Below are positions 26,717 to 35,110 of a stretch of DNA of 64,000 bases, one piece after another. Position numbers and translations under genes: made by a program. Position 1 is the first letter of the stretch. Each line of letters opens with the position of its first letter. The DNA comes from Frankia sp. RB7 (GTDB lineage: Bacteria > Pseudomonadota > Alphaproteobacteria > Rhizobiales > Xanthobacteraceae). The notes beneath the pieces were generated by a model that made no database searches, was not told where the DNA came from, and worked only from the letters and a program-made list of their open reading frames with translations. The DNA lies in NCBI GenBank assembly GCA_030403585.1, contig JAUEPE010000027.1:1-64000 (forward strand), written 5' to 3'.

Positions 26717-27637
26717 ATGCTTGATGTGCCTGATACCAACACCGAGACCGCGTTCGACCTCCGCAAGGAAGCCGAATCTGCCGGGATCGTCGCAACATTG
26801 CAACAGCTCGACCAGGAGCTGATTGGCCTCCGGCCGGTCAAGGACCGCGTGCGCCAGATCGCCTCGCTGCTCTTGATCGAGCGCATCCGGCAGCGTGCGG
26901 GGTTGGCCTCCGCGCCGCCCACGCTGCACATGTCGTTCACCGGAAATCCCGGCACCGGCAAGACCACCGTGGCGCTACGCATGGCAAAAATTCTGCACGG
27001 GCTCGGCTTCGTGCGGCGTGGGCAGGTGATTTCGGTGACGCGCGACGATCTCGTCGGTCAGTATATCGGTCATACCGCGCCGAAGACGAAGGAGATATTG
27101 AAGAAGGCGATGGGCGGCGTGCTCTTCATCGACGAGGCCTATTATCTGCACCGGCCCGACAACGAGCGCGACTACGGCCAGGAGGCGATCGAGATCCTGC
27201 TCCAGGTCATGGAGAACCAGCGCGAGGACCTCGTGGTGATCATGGCCGGCTACGGCGAGCGGATGACGAGCTTCTTTTCCTCCAATCCCGGCTTCCGCTC
27301 GCGTATCGCCCATCACATCGACTTCCCGGACTATGCGGAAGACGAACTGCTCGTCATCGCCGAGCTGATGCTGAGGGAGCGCGGCTATCGCTTTTCGGCG
27401 GCGGCGCGCGAGGCCTTCGAGAAGTACATCGCGCTGCGCCGCACCCAGCCGTTTTTCTCCAATGCGCGCTCGATCCGCAACGCGGTCGATCGCATCCGCC
27501 TGCGGCAGGCCGATCGCCTGGTGTCCGATCTCGACCGCATGCTCGATGTCGCCGACCTCGAAACCATCGATCCGGCGGATATCCTGGCGAGCCGCGTCTT
27601 CAGCGGCGGAGCCGATGTGCGGAGTGCAAAGCCATGA
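26717..27637 (+). CDS. cbbX: CbbX, red-type RuBisCO activase
   Basis: 306 residues of AAA+ type. Walker A GNPGTGKT at 76-83, pore loop YIGHT at 117-121, Walker B GVLFIDEAYYL at about 134-144, sensor/arginine finger region FRSRIAHHIDFPDYAEDEL. It remodels inhibited form IC RuBisCO by threading the CbbL C-terminus, using ATP and RuBP. The SD is GAGG close to the ATG. Its stop overlaps the next gene by 4 bp (ATGA). Confidence 0.97.
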   Translation: MLDVPDTNTETAFDLRKEAESAGIVATLQQLDQELIGLRPVKDRVRQIASLLLIERIRQRAGLASAPPTLHMSFTGNPGTGKTTVALRMAKILHGLGFVRRGQVISVTRDDLVGQYIGHTAPKTKEILKKAMGGVLFIDEAYYLHRPDNERDYGQEAIEILLQVMENQREDLVVIMAGYGERMTSFFSSNPGFRSRIAHHIDFPDYAEDELLVIAELMLRERGYRFSAAAREAFEKYIALRRTQPFFSNARSIRNAVDRIRLRQADRLVSDLDRMLDVADLETIDPADILASRVFSGGADVRSAKP

Positions 27638-28371
27638 CCAGAGAAATCCTTATTGCGCCCTCGATCCTGGCGGCGGATTTCGCGCGCCTCGGCGAAGAGA
27701 TCGCGGCGATCGACGCGGCCGGCGCCGACTGGATCCATTGCGACGTCATGGACGGTCACTTCGTGCCGAACATCAGTTTTGGCGCGGATGTCATCAAGGC
27801 GATCCGGCCGGTGACGAAGAAGGTCTTTGGCGTGCATCTGATGATCGCGCCTGTCGATCCCTATCTGGAGGCGTTCGCGAAGGCCGGGGCCGATGTCATC
27901 ACAATCCATGCCGAGGCCGGCCCGCATCTCGACCGTTCGCTCCAGGCGATCCGCGCGCTCGGCAAGAAGGCCGGCGTCAGCCTGTGTCCGGCGACGCCCG
28001 AGAGCGCGATCGAATATGTGCTCGATCGTCTTGATCTCGTGCTGGTGATGACGGTCAACCCCGGCTTCGGCGGCCAGTCCTTCCTCGAATCCCAGCTCGA
28101 AAAGATCGCGCGCATTCGAGGCATGATCGGCGAGCGGCCGATCCGGCTCGAGGTTGATGGTGGCGTCACGCGTGACAATGCCGCTGCTGTTGCCGCTGCT
28201 GGTGCTGACACACTCGTTGCAGGTTCCGCCGTGTTCCGAGGCGGGAACAGTGCCGATTATGCCGTCAATATCGCGGCCATTCGTGTGGCCGCAGAGACCG
28301 GCCGGGTTCGAAAACCGCAGGACAATTCCGCGCCGCCGATGCGTGCGGGAGAAGGCGTGCGCATCCGGTAG
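27634..28371 (+). CDS. cbbE: Ribulose-phosphate 3-epimerase (CbbE)
   Basis: 245 residues, TIM barrel. Motifs: IAPSILAADFARLGEEI, DWIHCDVMDGHFVPNISFG (metal His and Asp), VHLMI, MTVNPGFGGQSF and EVDGGVTRDN, AGADTLVAGSAVF. It interconverts ribulose 5-phosphate and xylulose 5-phosphate. The last about 25 residues (GRVRKPQDNSAPPMRAGEGVRIR) are a charged extension beyond the usual end. Start codon overlaps the cbbX stop, so translation is likely coupled. Last gene of the operon. Confidence 0.95.
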   Translation: MTREILIAPSILAADFARLGEEIAAIDAAGADWIHCDVMDGHFVPNISFGADVIKAIRPVTKKVFGVHLMIAPVDPYLEAFAKAGADVITIHAEAGPHLDRSLQAIRALGKKAGVSLCPATPESAIEYVLDRLDLVLVMTVNPGFGGQSFLESQLEKIARIRGMIGERPIRLEVDGGVTRDNAAAVAAAGADTLVAGSAVFRGGNSADYAVNIAAIRVAAETGRVRKPQDNSAPPMRAGEGVRIR

Positions 28372-28637
28372 ACTACGGTAAGCCAACGCGACGAAGACAT
28401 CGCAGTGCCGGTTGTGCCAAGGCGTGTCACAATTCTCCGGTGTTCTACGGGGGATGGCGTACAAAGCAACAGTCGTTTTCAGGCCAGGGTAACCAACGCG
28501 TCCAAGACAAAGGCGCGATTAACGCCCGCGCAATGCTATGCGTCGCAACCTGCGGTTCAGGAATGCCAAGAGAGCGTGGGGATGCGGATCGAAGACTCTT
28601 GCGGGCATGAAGCCCGCACGCGGCGTGGAGCGATGGT
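28372..28637. other. Intergenic, 266 bp, nothing assigned
   Basis: Leader region between cbbE and the GGDEF/EAL gene. No GGAAC-type promoter, repeat or terminator was convincing on inspection. Confidence 0.3.
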
Positions 28638-30494
28638 GTGAGTATGCATCGCTTGTTCGCCGAGCAGCTTCGCTGCGCCACGGACGCGTCCGGACAGCTC
28701 GACCTCGCCAAGTTGGGCGAGCTCGTCAGCGCGGCCTACGAGGCTAGCGACCGCGAGCGTCAGCGAACCATCGAGGGGAAGGCCCAGTCGCCTGATGGGG
28801 TCGAGCAGGACCTGCTGCGGACCCAGGAATTCCTCGACACCATCGTCGAGAACATTCCGATTGCCGTGTTTGCAAAATGCGCCAAGGATTCCCGTTACAT
28901 TCTCCTCAACCGCGCCGGCGAGGACTATTATGGCCTGCCGCGCGAGCAGATGCTGGGCAGGACTCCGGAGGAAATCTTCCCGGCCGACGTCGCCCGTATG
29001 GTCAGCGAGCAGGATCGCAAGGTCGTTGCCAGTGGAATGCCGATGTTCCTCGAGGAGCATCTGATCGAGGTCGGCGTGAAGGGCCATGACCGTGTCATCA
29101 ATTCGCGCAAGATGCTGATCACGGACGGCGCCGGCGACCCGCAATATCTGGTTGGCGTGATCGAGGACGTGACCGAGCGCGTCAACACCCAGGAGCGCAT
29201 CAGCCACCTTGCCCGTCATGACGCGCTCACAGATCTGCCGAACCGCAGCGCATTCAATGCGGCGCTGGGCGAGCGGCTGGAGCGGGCGCAGCAAGCGTCG
29301 GCCGGTTTTGCGGTGCTCAGCCTCGATCTCGATCGCTTCAAGGACGTCAACGACGTCTTCGGCCATCCCGTCGGCGACATGATGATGCGTGCGGCGGCCG
29401 AGCGGATCGCCGTGGAAGCCGATGGTGCCTTCGTCGCCCGCATCGGCGGCGACGAGTTCATGATCCTGATGCCAGACGATGTCTGTCGTGAAGAGGTGCT
29501 TGCGATCGGCGAACGGCTGGTCGAGGCGATCGGCAACGAGCTCGAGGTTGACGACTATCTCCCCCATGTCGGCCTCAGCGTCGGCATCGCGCTCTATCCC
29601 AATGACGGCGTGGATGCGGCAACGCTGCTCGCCAATGCCGACTCCGCGCTGTATCGCGCCAAGCGCGAGGGCCGGGGCAGGGTGTGCTTCTTCGAATCCG
29701 AGATGGACCGGGAGCTGCGCGACCGCAGGCTGCTGTTGCACGATCTGCGGCAGGGCGTCGAGCAGAACCAGCTCCTGGTCTATTTCCAGCCGCAGGCGCG
29801 GATGGACGGCGAGATCATCGGCTTCGAGGCCCTGGTGCGCTGGAATCATCCGACCCGCGGCATCGTGTCGCCCGACCAGTTCATCCCGCTCGCCGAAGAG
29901 AACGGGCTGATCATCCAGATCGGCGAATGGGTGTTGCGCGAGGCCTGCCGCGAGGCGGCCTCGTGGCCGCGGCCGTTGCAGGTTGCGGTCAATTTGTCGC
30001 CGGTCCAGTTCCAGGCCGGCGACCTCGAACGGTCGATCCACCAGATCCTGCTAGAGACGGGGCTCTCGCCGACGCGGCTCGAGGTCGAGATCACCGAGGG
30101 CTTGCTGATCGGCGATTTCACCCGCGCGCTCAATCTGCTGCGGCGGCTGAAGGCGCTCGGCATCCGCATCGCAATGGACGATTTCGGCACAGGATACTCA
30201 TCGCTGTCCTATCTCCAGTCGTTCCCGTTCGACAAGATCAAGATCGACCGCAGCTTCATCTCCAACCTTGAGGGGACGCCGCAATCGACCGAGATCGTCC
30301 GCGCGGTCCTGAGCCTCGCGCATGCCCTGCATATGCCGGTTGTTGCGGAAGGGGTGGAGACGGAGGCGCAGCGCGCCTTCCTGCAAGGCGAGGCCTGCGA
30401 GGAGATGCAGGGCTATCTGATCGGCCGGCCCGAACCGATCGAACATTATTTCGATTTGATCGGCGTCAACGTCGAACGCCGCCGCTACGCCTGA
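28638..30494 (+). CDS. PAS-GGDEF-EAL protein (cyclic di-GMP turnover)
   Basis: 618 residues, soluble. PAS domain about 60-185 (FLDTIVENIPIAVFAKCAKDSRYILLNRAGEDYYGL). GGDEF domain about 190-350 with an intact GGDEF at 270-274; no RxxD inhibitory site is visible just before it. EAL domain about 365-610 with EAL at 397-399, NLSPVQFQ, ITEGLL and MDDFGTGYSSLSYL. Both active sites look intact, so it may make and degrade c-di-GMP under PAS control. The start is a GTG at 28638 (GGAG 7 nt upstream); ATG at 28644 is the alternative. Confidence 0.93.
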   Translation: MSMHRLFAEQLRCATDASGQLDLAKLGELVSAAYEASDRERQRTIEGKAQSPDGVEQDLLRTQEFLDTIVENIPIAVFAKCAKDSRYILLNRAGEDYYGLPREQMLGRTPEEIFPADVARMVSEQDRKVVASGMPMFLEEHLIEVGVKGHDRVINSRKMLITDGAGDPQYLVGVIEDVTERVNTQERISHLARHDALTDLPNRSAFNAALGERLERAQQASAGFAVLSLDLDRFKDVNDVFGHPVGDMMMRAAAERIAVEADGAFVARIGGDEFMILMPDDVCREEVLAIGERLVEAIGNELEVDDYLPHVGLSVGIALYPNDGVDAATLLANADSALYRAKREGRGRVCFFESEMDRELRDRRLLLHDLRQGVEQNQLLVYFQPQARMDGEIIGFEALVRWNHPTRGIVSPDQFIPLAEENGLIIQIGEWVLREACREAASWPRPLQVAVNLSPVQFQAGDLERSIHQILLETGLSPTRLEVEITEGLLIGDFTRALNLLRRLKALGIRIAMDDFGTGYSSLSYLQSFPFDKIKIDRSFISNLEGTPQSTEIVRAVLSLAHALHMPVVAEGVETEAQRAFLQGEACEEMQGYLIGRPEPIEHYFDLIGVNVERRRYA

Positions 30495-30530
30495 GCCCAT
30501 TGCGAGTTCCGGGCTCGGGTTCGCCCGATA

Positions 30531-30554
30531 GGAACCAATATGCGTCTGCAGGTT
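30531..30554 (+). promoter_or_regulatory. Weak EcfG-type promoter candidate
   Basis: GGAAC at 30531 followed by 15 nt and GGTT at 30551. Spacing is one less than at the better sites. It lies 117 bp before the 70-residue gene. Confidence 0.3.
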
Positions 30555-30670
30555 TCCCTAGAGTTAACCAAGGTCAAGCCGGCTGTGCGCGCAGAAAATG
30601 TTTTGCACAACCGCCATCGGCGTGACGCAAATCAGGGTAATAAGCCCGTGTGAATGCGAGGGAGGGTCTC

Positions 30671-30883
30671 ATGGAGAACGTACGTCGCTACCGCGCGTTG
30701 GCGTCCCTCTGTCGCCAGCAGGCGGCCTATCGGCCGCTCCAGAACTGGCAGCTGCTCGGTCAGGCCGAACATTTCGAATATCTCGCCGAGATCGCGCTGA
30801 AGGCGCATTTCGACGCGTGCAATGCGCAACGCGAAGAGGACGCCATCGCCGCCGCGGCATGGGAGCGACCCGCCGCGGCGTGA
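30671..30883 (+). CDS. Small conserved protein, 70 aa (NVRRxRxLASLxRQ family)
   Basis: Starts MENVRRYRALASLCRQQAAYRPLQNWQLLG at 30671 with SD GGGAGGGTCTC. Paralogue of the protein at 15518, with the same N-terminal helix and the same length class. The middle (AEHFEYLAEIALKAHFDACNA) is helical. Cytosolic. Function unknown. Confidence 0.75.
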   Translation: MENVRRYRALASLCRQQAAYRPLQNWQLLGQAEHFEYLAEIALKAHFDACNAQREEDAIAAAAWERPAAA

Positions 30884-31019
30884 AGCGATCCTCAAAGGAC
30901 TGCTCGCCGGGCTTTCGTTGCGCAGTGCGATGTTCGTTTTGAGAATCAGGACTGCGGCCGGCGGCCGCGCTTACTTTGCCAAGATTTAATCGCGTGGACG
31001 GGACGCCGTAAGGTGACGA

Positions 31020-31059
31020 TGTCCATGTTGGGTGCAAGGCGACTTACCCAACATGGACA
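31020..31059 (+). promoter_or_regulatory. Perfect 14-bp inverted repeat at the protease gene start
   Basis: TGTCCATGTTGGGT (31020-31033) and ACCCAACATGGACA (31046-31059) are exact reverse complements with a 12-nt spacer. The right arm ends 7 nt before the ATG at 31067. It could be an operator, or an mRNA hairpin that hides the only SD-like GGA of that start. Confidence 0.7.
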
Positions 31060-31066
31060 TTCCGAC

Positions 31067-32602
31067 ATGATCGATCGCGTCAATTCCGACACCACCAGGA
31101 CCCGTACAATTCTGAAGCCGCGCCGGCTTGCGCTGCTCGGCACCGTGGCCGCGCTTGGCGTGGCTGTGCTGGCTGCGTCTCCCGCTTCGACGACGTTCGG
31201 CGTGAACTCCCTGATTTCGCCTGCGCAGGCGGCGGAAAGCGCCGCAACGCCGCCGGGCTTCGGCGACCTCGTCAGCAAGGTCAAGCCCGCCGTCATCTCG
31301 GTGCGCGTGAAGATCGACCAGGACAACGACAAGAGCGCGATGCTGCAACAGAACCGGATGGATCAGGACGAGGATTCTCCGTTCGACCAGTTCTCGCGGC
31401 AGTTCGGCTTCCGCGGCCAGGGCGGCATGAACGGCATGCCGCGCCAGCGCCACCAGGTGATCACAGGTGAGGGCTCCGGCTTCTTCATCTCGGCCGACGG
31501 CTATGCCGTGACCAACAACCACGTCGTCGACCACGCCGAGTCCGTGCAGGTGACGATGGATGACGGCACGATCTACACCGCGAAGGTCGTCGGCACCGAT
31601 CCGAAGACCGACCTCGCGCTGATCAAGGTCGACGGCAAGAAGGATTTTCCGTTCGTGAAATTCTCCGACCAGAAGCCGCGGATCGGCGACTGGGTGGTCG
31701 CGGTCGGCAATCCCTTCGGCCTCGGCGGCACCGTGACGGCCGGTATCGTCTCGGCCAGCGGCCGCGACATCGGCAACGGCCCCTATGACGACTACATCCA
31801 GATCGATGCGCCCATCAACAAGGGTAATTCCGGCGGTCCGGCCTTCGACATGAACGGCAACGTGATCGGCGTGAACACTGCGATCTACTCGCCCTCGGGC
31901 GGCTCGGTCGGCATCGGCTTCGACATTCCGTCCTCGACCGCCAAGCTCGTGGTCGCGCAGTTGAAGGACAAGGGCGCCGTCACCCGCGGCTGGCTCGGCG
32001 TGCAGGTGCAGCCGGTGACCGCGGAGATCGCCGACAGCCTCGGCCTGAAGGAGGCGCGTGGCGCCATCGTCGACAACCCGCAGGATGGCAGCCCGGCGGC
32101 GAAGGCCGGCATCGAGGCGGGCGACGTCATCGCCGCAGTCAACGGCACCGCGATCAAGGACTCCCGCGATCTCGCCCGCACCATCGCCACGCTGGCGCCA
32201 GGCACGTCCGTGAAGCTCGATGTCGTGCACAAGGGCGACGCCAAGACGGTGACACTGGCGCTCGGCGAACTGCCGAACGAAAAACAGGCCAAAGCTGACG
32301 ATGGCAAGACGCAGCCAGCCCCCGGCACGCCGCGTCTCGGCCTCAGCCTGGCACCGGCCGGAGACGTCCAGGGCGCAGGTCAGAAGGGCGTCGTGGTTAC
32401 CGAGGTCGACCCGCAGGGACCGGCAGCGCAGCGCGGCATCCAGACCGGCGACGTCATCCTCAATGTCGGCGGCAAGGCGGTCGCCAATATCGGCGACGTC
32501 CGCTCCGAGCTGGCGCAGGCCAAATCGTCCGGCAAGAACAGCGTGCTGCTTCAGGTGAAGAACGCAGAAGCGACCCGTTTCGTGGCGGTGCCGCTGGCGT
32601 AA
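31067..32602 (+). CDS. Do/DegP-type periplasmic serine endoprotease
   Basis: 511 residues from the ATG at 31067. Signal or anchor segment LALLGTVAALGVAVLAASPA, then cleavage near AQAAE. Trypsin-like domain with H152 (TNNHVV), D182 (TDLALI) and S255 (GNSGGP). PDZ1 (about 295-385: RGWLGVQVQPV) and PDZ2 (about 410-505: KGVVVTEVDPQGPAAQRGIQTGDVI). It degrades or refolds misfolded envelope proteins. An upstream ATG at 31019 in the same frame has a better SD (TAAGGTGACG) and would place the inverted repeat inside the coding region; the start is therefore open. A strong terminator follows. Confidence 0.93.
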   Translation: MIDRVNSDTTRTRTILKPRRLALLGTVAALGVAVLAASPASTTFGVNSLISPAQAAESAATPPGFGDLVSKVKPAVISVRVKIDQDNDKSAMLQQNRMDQDEDSPFDQFSRQFGFRGQGGMNGMPRQRHQVITGEGSGFFISADGYAVTNNHVVDHAESVQVTMDDGTIYTAKVVGTDPKTDLALIKVDGKKDFPFVKFSDQKPRIGDWVVAVGNPFGLGGTVTAGIVSASGRDIGNGPYDDYIQIDAPINKGNSGGPAFDMNGNVIGVNTAIYSPSGGSVGIGFDIPSSTAKLVVAQLKDKGAVTRGWLGVQVQPVTAEIADSLGLKEARGAIVDNPQDGSPAAKAGIEAGDVIAAVNGTAIKDSRDLARTIATLAPGTSVKLDVVHKGDAKTVTLALGELPNEKQAKADDGKTQPAPGTPRLGLSLAPAGDVQGAGQKGVVVTEVDPQGPAAQRGIQTGDVILNVGGKAVANIGDVRSELAQAKSSGKNSVLLQVKNAEATRFVAVPLA

Positions 32603-32628
32603 GCCGCTCGCTTTCGACGGCAAACTCA

Positions 32629-32655
32629 AAAGGCGGCCTGCGGGCCGCCTTTTTC
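32629..32655 (+). terminator. Rho-independent terminator of the protease gene
   Basis: AGGCGGCC (32631-32638) pairs with GGCCGCCT (32643-32650) around TGCG, followed by TTTTTC. It begins 28 bp after the stop codon. Confidence 0.88.
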
Positions 32656-32877
32656 GTGCTCGCTGAAAGATACCCACAGGCTGCCGATAACATTCTCGTT
32701 AACGGCAGCAATGATGACGGGTTCGTCCGAAAAAGCCGCGTTCGCTGGTCAGACTTTGGAATCGCGTGGTGTGCTTTGGCGGCAATGACGGCGCCGAGGC
32801 AAATTGCAGGCGTGAAACTTCGAACGTCCGGCCGCTTTGTGGAACCGGCCGGTGGTTCGCATTTGATCGGTGCCGAC

Positions 32878-33240
32878 ATGGATCGATTGAAGCTCTCGCT
32901 GAAGCTTGCGCTGCTCGCGGCGCCTCTCGTGCTGTCGACCGGAAGTGCCATGGGGCGCGATGACGGCCGCTTCGCCGATTCGCCGCTAAAACCCTGGTTT
33001 GACAGCCTGCGCAGCCATCTCGGTCCATGTTGCTCGGATGCTGACGGCGTTGCCGTGGCCGATCCCGACTGGGACTCGCACAATGGGCACTACCGGGTCC
33101 GTCTTGACGGGGAGTGGGTCGAAGTCCCCGACGAAGCCGTGATCACCGAGCCGAACCGCGCCGGCCGCACCATGGTCTGGCCGGTCAAGACGGCGTTCGG
33201 CGTTTCGATCCGCTGCTTCATGCCCGGTAGCATGATCTGA
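32878..33240 (+). CDS. Small exported hypothetical protein, 120 aa
   Basis: Starts MDRLKLSLKLALLAAPLVLSTGSAMG at 32878, a signal peptide. The open frame continues upstream, but that part is not protein-like. The mature part contains WFDSLRSHLGPCCSDADGVAVADPDWDSHNGHYRVRLDGEWVEVPDEAVI and one later Cys (IRCFMPG). It occurs as a conserved periplasmic type in rhizobia as I recall; function unknown. The cysteines suggest disulfide formation. Confidence 0.68.
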   Translation: MDRLKLSLKLALLAAPLVLSTGSAMGRDDGRFADSPLKPWFDSLRSHLGPCCSDADGVAVADPDWDSHNGHYRVRLDGEWVEVPDEAVITEPNRAGRTMVWPVKTAFGVSIRCFMPGSMI

Positions 33241-33267
33241 CGCTATTCAGTGTCAGCGCTTGCAGCG

Positions 33268-33534
33268 TCATCGCTTGGCGGATTTCCGTTTCGAGCTCTT
33301 CTTCTTGGTCTTCTTCTTGGACGTCTTCCGCTTCGCTGTCTTCTTCGGCACCTTCTTGCCCTTCGCGCGCGCTTCCGACAGGCCGATCGCAATCGCCTGC
33401 TTGCGGCTCTTCACTCGTCCGCCGCGACCGCCGGGTCCGCTCTTCGCAGTCCCCTTCTTGTAACGCCGCATCTCGCGCTCGACATCATTGCCGGCGCTGC
33501 GTGAGTAGCGGCGTTTCTTTGCCTTGCGTGCCAT
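33268..33534 (-). CDS. Lys/Arg-rich DUF6496-type protein
   Basis: 88 residues starting MARKAKKRRYSRSAGNDVEREMRRYKKGTA. Then comes KSGPGGRGGRVKSRKQAIAIGLSEARAKGKK, the conserved core I associate with DUF6496, and an almost pure Lys/Thr/Ser tail that looks histone H1-like. Strongly basic; nucleic-acid binding is inferred. SD GGGAGAGAGTTG. A GGAAC-N16-TGTT promoter lies 27 bp upstream (33562-33586). Confidence 0.78.
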   Translation of the reverse strand: MARKAKKRRYSRSAGNDVEREMRRYKKGTAKSGPGGRGGRVKSRKQAIAIGLSEARAKGKKVPKKTAKRKTSKKKTKKKSSKRKSAKR

Positions 33535-33561
33535 CAACTCTCTCCCTTGGCCTCGGAAGAG

Positions 33562-33586
33562 AACAGGAGTGCTGACGCAACGTTCC
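33562..33586 (-). promoter_or_regulatory. EcfG-type promoter, GGAAC-N16-TGTT
   Basis: On the minus strand GGAAC (33586-33582) and TGTT (33565-33562) are 16 nt apart, 27 bp before the DUF6496 gene start. Matches the alphaproteobacterial sigma-EcfG pattern. Confidence 0.6.
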
Positions 33587-33606
33587 CAAGGCGCCGGCCG
33601 TGCACC

Positions 33607-33801
33607 TCAGAAGGAGTTCGCGAGCTCGATCTCCGCCTCCAGCACCTGGATGCGGCGCGCGGCTTCGGCAGAGGACAACTCGCGGTCGTATTGTGCGGGC
33701 TGGTAGGCCTCTTCGCTCAGCCGCTTGAGTCGCATTCCCTGCGACCGGGTCATCTGCTCCATGAGAAAAGCCTTGGCGTCGTATTTACCCTGAACCTGCA
33801 T
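33607..33801 (-). CDS. Small DUF3072-like protein
   Basis: 64 residues: MEQMTRSQGMRLKRLSEEAYQPAQYDRELSSAEAARRIQVLEAEIE. The pattern of a helix with MT..Q...L..L, a short linker and a second L/SxAEAxxRI helix is that of DUF3072. SD GGAGAGAGGAC. Cytosolic, function unknown. It lies 72 bp upstream of the DUF6496 gene on the same strand. Confidence 0.65.
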   Translation of the reverse strand: MQVQGKYDAKAFLMEQMTRSQGMRLKRLSEEAYQPAQYDRELSSAEAARRIQVLEAEIELANSF

Positions 33802-33862
33802 GTCCTCTCTCCAATTTCAATTCGTCGCTTGACTATATGTTCTTATTTTGTTCTAACAAGCC

Positions 33863-34126
33863 ATGGACAACAGAATTAATGAAATTCGACGTAAAATCAG
33901 CGCCTTGAGGCTGGAAATGGCCGATGTCGAGGCGTCCGTCCGCGATCTCGTCAATCGCGATCGCGACTGCACCGAACGGGCCCAGGCGCAGATGGATCTG
34001 CGCCGGAAAATCGATTTGCTGATCGGCGAATGGAAGGCCGCTGGCGGCGGCGGGGTGTTGCCCCACATCCGCGACCGGGTGCGCCTTCGTCCGCTGAAGG
34101 GCGAGAGCAGGCCCGCGCGCCGTTGA
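33863..34126 (+). CDS. Small coiled-coil hypothetical protein, 87 aa
   Basis: Starts MDNRINEIRRKISALRLEMADVEASVRDLVNRDRD: a long amphipathic helix with heptads, followed by a Gly stretch (AAGGGGVL) and a basic tail. No domain recognised. The ATG at 33863 lacks a clear SD. Divergent from the DUF3072-like gene. Confidence 0.6.
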   Translation: MDNRINEIRRKISALRLEMADVEASVRDLVNRDRDCTERAQAQMDLRRKIDLLIGEWKAAGGGGVLPHIRDRVRLRPLKGESRPARR

Positions 34127-34160
34127 GACATGCCACGCAGGTGGCGGATGGAGGCAGGCG

Positions 34161-34370
34161 GTGGAGGAAGACCCGAACGCCTACCGGATTCTGAAACTGC
34201 GCGCCGAGATCCTTGAATTGGGCTCCGCGATTCGGCAGTTGCAGCGTGAAGGGCTCGACGATGCCGCGGCCCAGCTCCTGATTGCACGCAAGCGGGCGCG
34301 GCTCGACCACCTCGTGAAGACAGATACCGCAAGTCGCCGCTTTGACATCACTGACATCCGACGCAGCTAA
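34161..34370 (+). CDS. Small hypothetical protein, 69 aa
   Basis: Starts from a GTG at 34161 (VEEDPNAYRILKLRAEILELGSAIRQLQ) with SD GGAGGCAGGCG. Two helices separated by a short loop; charged and cytosolic. 34 bp downstream of the coiled-coil gene, likely co-transcribed. No family recognised. Confidence 0.55.
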   Translation: MEEDPNAYRILKLRAEILELGSAIRQLQREGLDDAAAQLLIARKRARLDHLVKTDTASRRFDITDIRRS

Positions 34371-34442
34371 AGCGGTCGCGTAACGCGACATGCCGGAGCT
34401 CGTCCATGCCGGATAACGCGTCGCACGCGTTTCACACGCGCT

Positions 34443-34709
34443 TCAAGATTCCTTGTCGTTGAGGATGAACACGACCCCCGTCAGCGCGGCACCGATGGCA
34501 AATGTCGTCACCATCGTGCCGACCAAGACGAGGGCGGCCGAACGGCCACCGTGGTTCAGCAGTTCTGCAGCCGCAGGATTGGCCAGGATCAGCGCGAGCG
34601 TGAAGGCCAGACCGAGCGCCGCGCCCATCATCGCGTGCGTCATCAGTTTGATGATGCCGGTGGGAGAGATCAGACTTGGCGACCTATTGGGCGACTTTTT
34701 TGCGCGCAT
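34443..34709 (-). CDS. Small two-helix membrane protein, 88 aa
   Basis: Starts MRAKKSPNRSPSLISPTGIIKLMTHAMMG at 34709. Two membrane segments: GAALGLAFTLALILANPAA and AALVLVGTMVTTFAIGAALTGVVFI. Basic N-terminus, cytosolic by the positive-inside rule. SD CGGAAG close to the ATG. A perfect GGAAC-N16-CGTT promoter lies 27 bp upstream, so it is likely part of the general stress regulon (inference). Confidence 0.7.
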   Translation of the reverse strand: MRAKKSPNRSPSLISPTGIIKLMTHAMMGAALGLAFTLALILANPAAAELLNHGGRSAALVLVGTMVTTFAIGAALTGVVFILNDKES

Positions 34710-34736
34710 GGAACTTCCGATCGATTTGGGATTGCA

Positions 34737-34761
34737 AACGCACGCCCTAGTCGCTGGTTCC
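34737..34761 (-). promoter_or_regulatory. EcfG-type promoter, GGAAC-N16-CGTT (exact)
   Basis: On the minus strand GGAAC (34761-34757) and CGTT (34740-34737) are 16 nt apart. Exact match to the published alphaproteobacterial EcfG consensus, 27 bp before the membrane-protein start. Confidence 0.72.
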
Positions 34762-34852
34762 ATCTCGCATGAAGGATTTGTCATCACCCGCTTCATCCGA
34801 CGTTCATGCCGATTTTGCGAGGATGAACGCCATCAACACGGGAACATTCGAT

Positions 34853-35110
34853 ATGGGTAAGGTGGTCTTTCTCTATCGCTCGCTGGCCTACCGTAACGCA
34901 GCGGCCGACATGTTGCGTAAGGCGCGAAGGCTGCCGCGCGGCGCCGAACGAAGCGCGGCCCGCCGCTACGCGACGGCGCTGCGCGATCTCGCGCAAACGG
35001 AAGCCTGGCTTGAAGGGCGCGTTGCCAATCAACCTCGGCCGATGCGGCGAATAAAGGCCGATGCGGCGAATGAAACACGCTGCGTCGCGCTAGCCCAACG
35101 CGCGTTGTAA
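34853..35110 (+). CDS. Small conserved protein, 85 aa
   Basis: Starts MGKVVFLYRSLAYRNAAADMLRKARRLPRG at 34853 (GGGAA 9 nt upstream); in-frame ATGs at 34823 and 34769 are alternatives. The pattern YR..A...LR.AR..P.GAERSAARRYATALRDLAQTEAWLEG recalls the other short helical proteins at 15518, 30671 and 43727. Function unknown. Its last 21 bp overlap the end of the convergent HWE kinase gene. Confidence 0.6.
   Translation: MGKVVFLYRSLAYRNAAADMLRKARRLPRGAERSAARRYATALRDLAQTEAWLEGRVANQPRPMRRIKADAANETRCVALAQRAL

Noticed and set aside
31000..31066. ROSE-type RNA thermometer before the protease gene
   Set aside because: The leader lacks the short U(U/C)GCU anti-SD motif and the multi-hairpin form; it has one long perfect hairpin instead.
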